From a bacterium (GTDB lineage: Bacteria > Actinomycetota > Acidimicrobiia > Acidimicrobiales > Bin134): a stretch of 5,747 nt of DNA. The DNA is taken from contig JAPPKI010000334.1 of assembly GCA_028820035.1 (NCBI GenBank), forward strand, positions 1-5,747, read 5' to 3'. The notes below the pieces were generated by a model that did no database searches, was not told the DNA's origin, and saw nothing but the letters and a program-made list of their open reading frames with translations. Shown one piece after another: positions 5,513-5,747 of the stretch; positions within the stretch are counted from its first letter, which is position 1; the number at the start of each line of letters is the position of its first letter. Made by a program: the position numbers and the translations under genes.

Positions 5513-5747
5513 GCTGGGATCCAACCGGACAGCGAGTGCTGGTCACCGGCGCCTCGTCGGGGATCGGAGCTGCTCTGGCGGTTGAACTGGGCCGGAGAGG
5601 GGCGTTCGTAGGCTTGGCCGCCCGTCGGGGTGATCGTCTCGAACAAGTTCTCGAAGAAGTACGAGATGCTGGCGGCGATGGCTGCTGGTGGACGCTGGAC
5701 TTGGCTGACTTGGAAAGCGTGGCGCCGTTTGCCGATCGGGCCTGGGC
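5509..5747 (+). CDS. SDR oxidoreductase, NADP-type, N-terminal part (runs off right edge)
   Basis: Partial; the first 79 codons are seen and remain open to the edge. Seen: QRVLVTGASSGIG with the TGASSGIG loop at 13-20, a typical Rossmann start, and the end of beta-2 reading LAARR with R39-R40 in place of the Asp found in the other two SDRs here, which favours NADP(H). LDLADL at about 69-74 supplies the adenine-contact Asp. The catalytic Ser-Tyr-Lys region is beyond the window. Its ATG overlaps the preceding SDR stop (ATGA, 5509-5512), indicating translational coupling. The different cofactor preference suggests a separate, perhaps reductive, step and not a duplicate of the upstream enzyme. 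Confidence 0.88.
   Translation, partial: MSWDPTGQRVLVTGASSGIGAALAVELGRRGAFVGLAARRGDRLEQVLEEVRDAGGDGCWWTLDLADLESVAPFADRAW

Overview
The window is GC-rich, densely packed bacterial DNA with no gap longer than about 80 bases. The protein types point to a high-GC actinobacterium: an SDR close to the 3-alpha/20-beta-hydroxysteroid dehydrogenase (FabG3) group, a DUF2236/MpaB-like oxygenase, a class I bacterial P450, a COG2159-type amidohydrolase opening with DADNHYYEP, and a PaaI-like thioesterase with a long N-terminal extension. Acidimicrobiia-like lineages would fit well, but that is inference from gene content and start-site style. There is no rRNA, tRNA, CRISPR array, transposase or phage gene.

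Layout, left to right. (1) Bases 1-1152, minus strand: an NAD-type SDR followed 21 bases later by the N-terminal 111 residues of a hotdog thioesterase that runs off the left edge. (2) A divergent gap of 81 bases, then a plus-strand amidohydrolase (1234-2424). (3) On the minus strand, a cytochrome P450 cut short at 176 residues (3873-3343) and a complete DUF2236 oxygenase-like gene (3308-2421). The latter meets the amidohydrolase tail-to-tail with a 4-base overlap. (4) Across a 20-base divergent gap, a plus-strand operon: SMP-30/gluconolactonase-like hydrolase (3894-4745), an NAD-type SDR (4766-5512), and the start of a third SDR of NADP type (5509 to the right edge), joined by an ATGA overlap.

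Together the genes resemble an accessory catabolic cluster for an alicyclic, terpenoid or steroid-like compound or its CoA esters: oxygenases (P450, DUF2236), alcohol/ketone redox steps (three SDRs), lactone opening (SMP-30), hydrolysis or decarboxylation (amidohydrolase) and CoA release (thioesterase). The substrate cannot be read from the sequence.

Three points stand out. The P450 has lost helix I, the ExxR motif and the heme-cysteine loop, yet its remaining frame is intact. Four genes have a -10-like hexamer 6-8 bases before the start codon and no convincing long leader, which suggests leaderless transcripts, while two SDR genes have a good Shine-Dalgarno instead. The 20-base P450/SMP-30 gap appears to carry overlapping back-to-back -10 elements.
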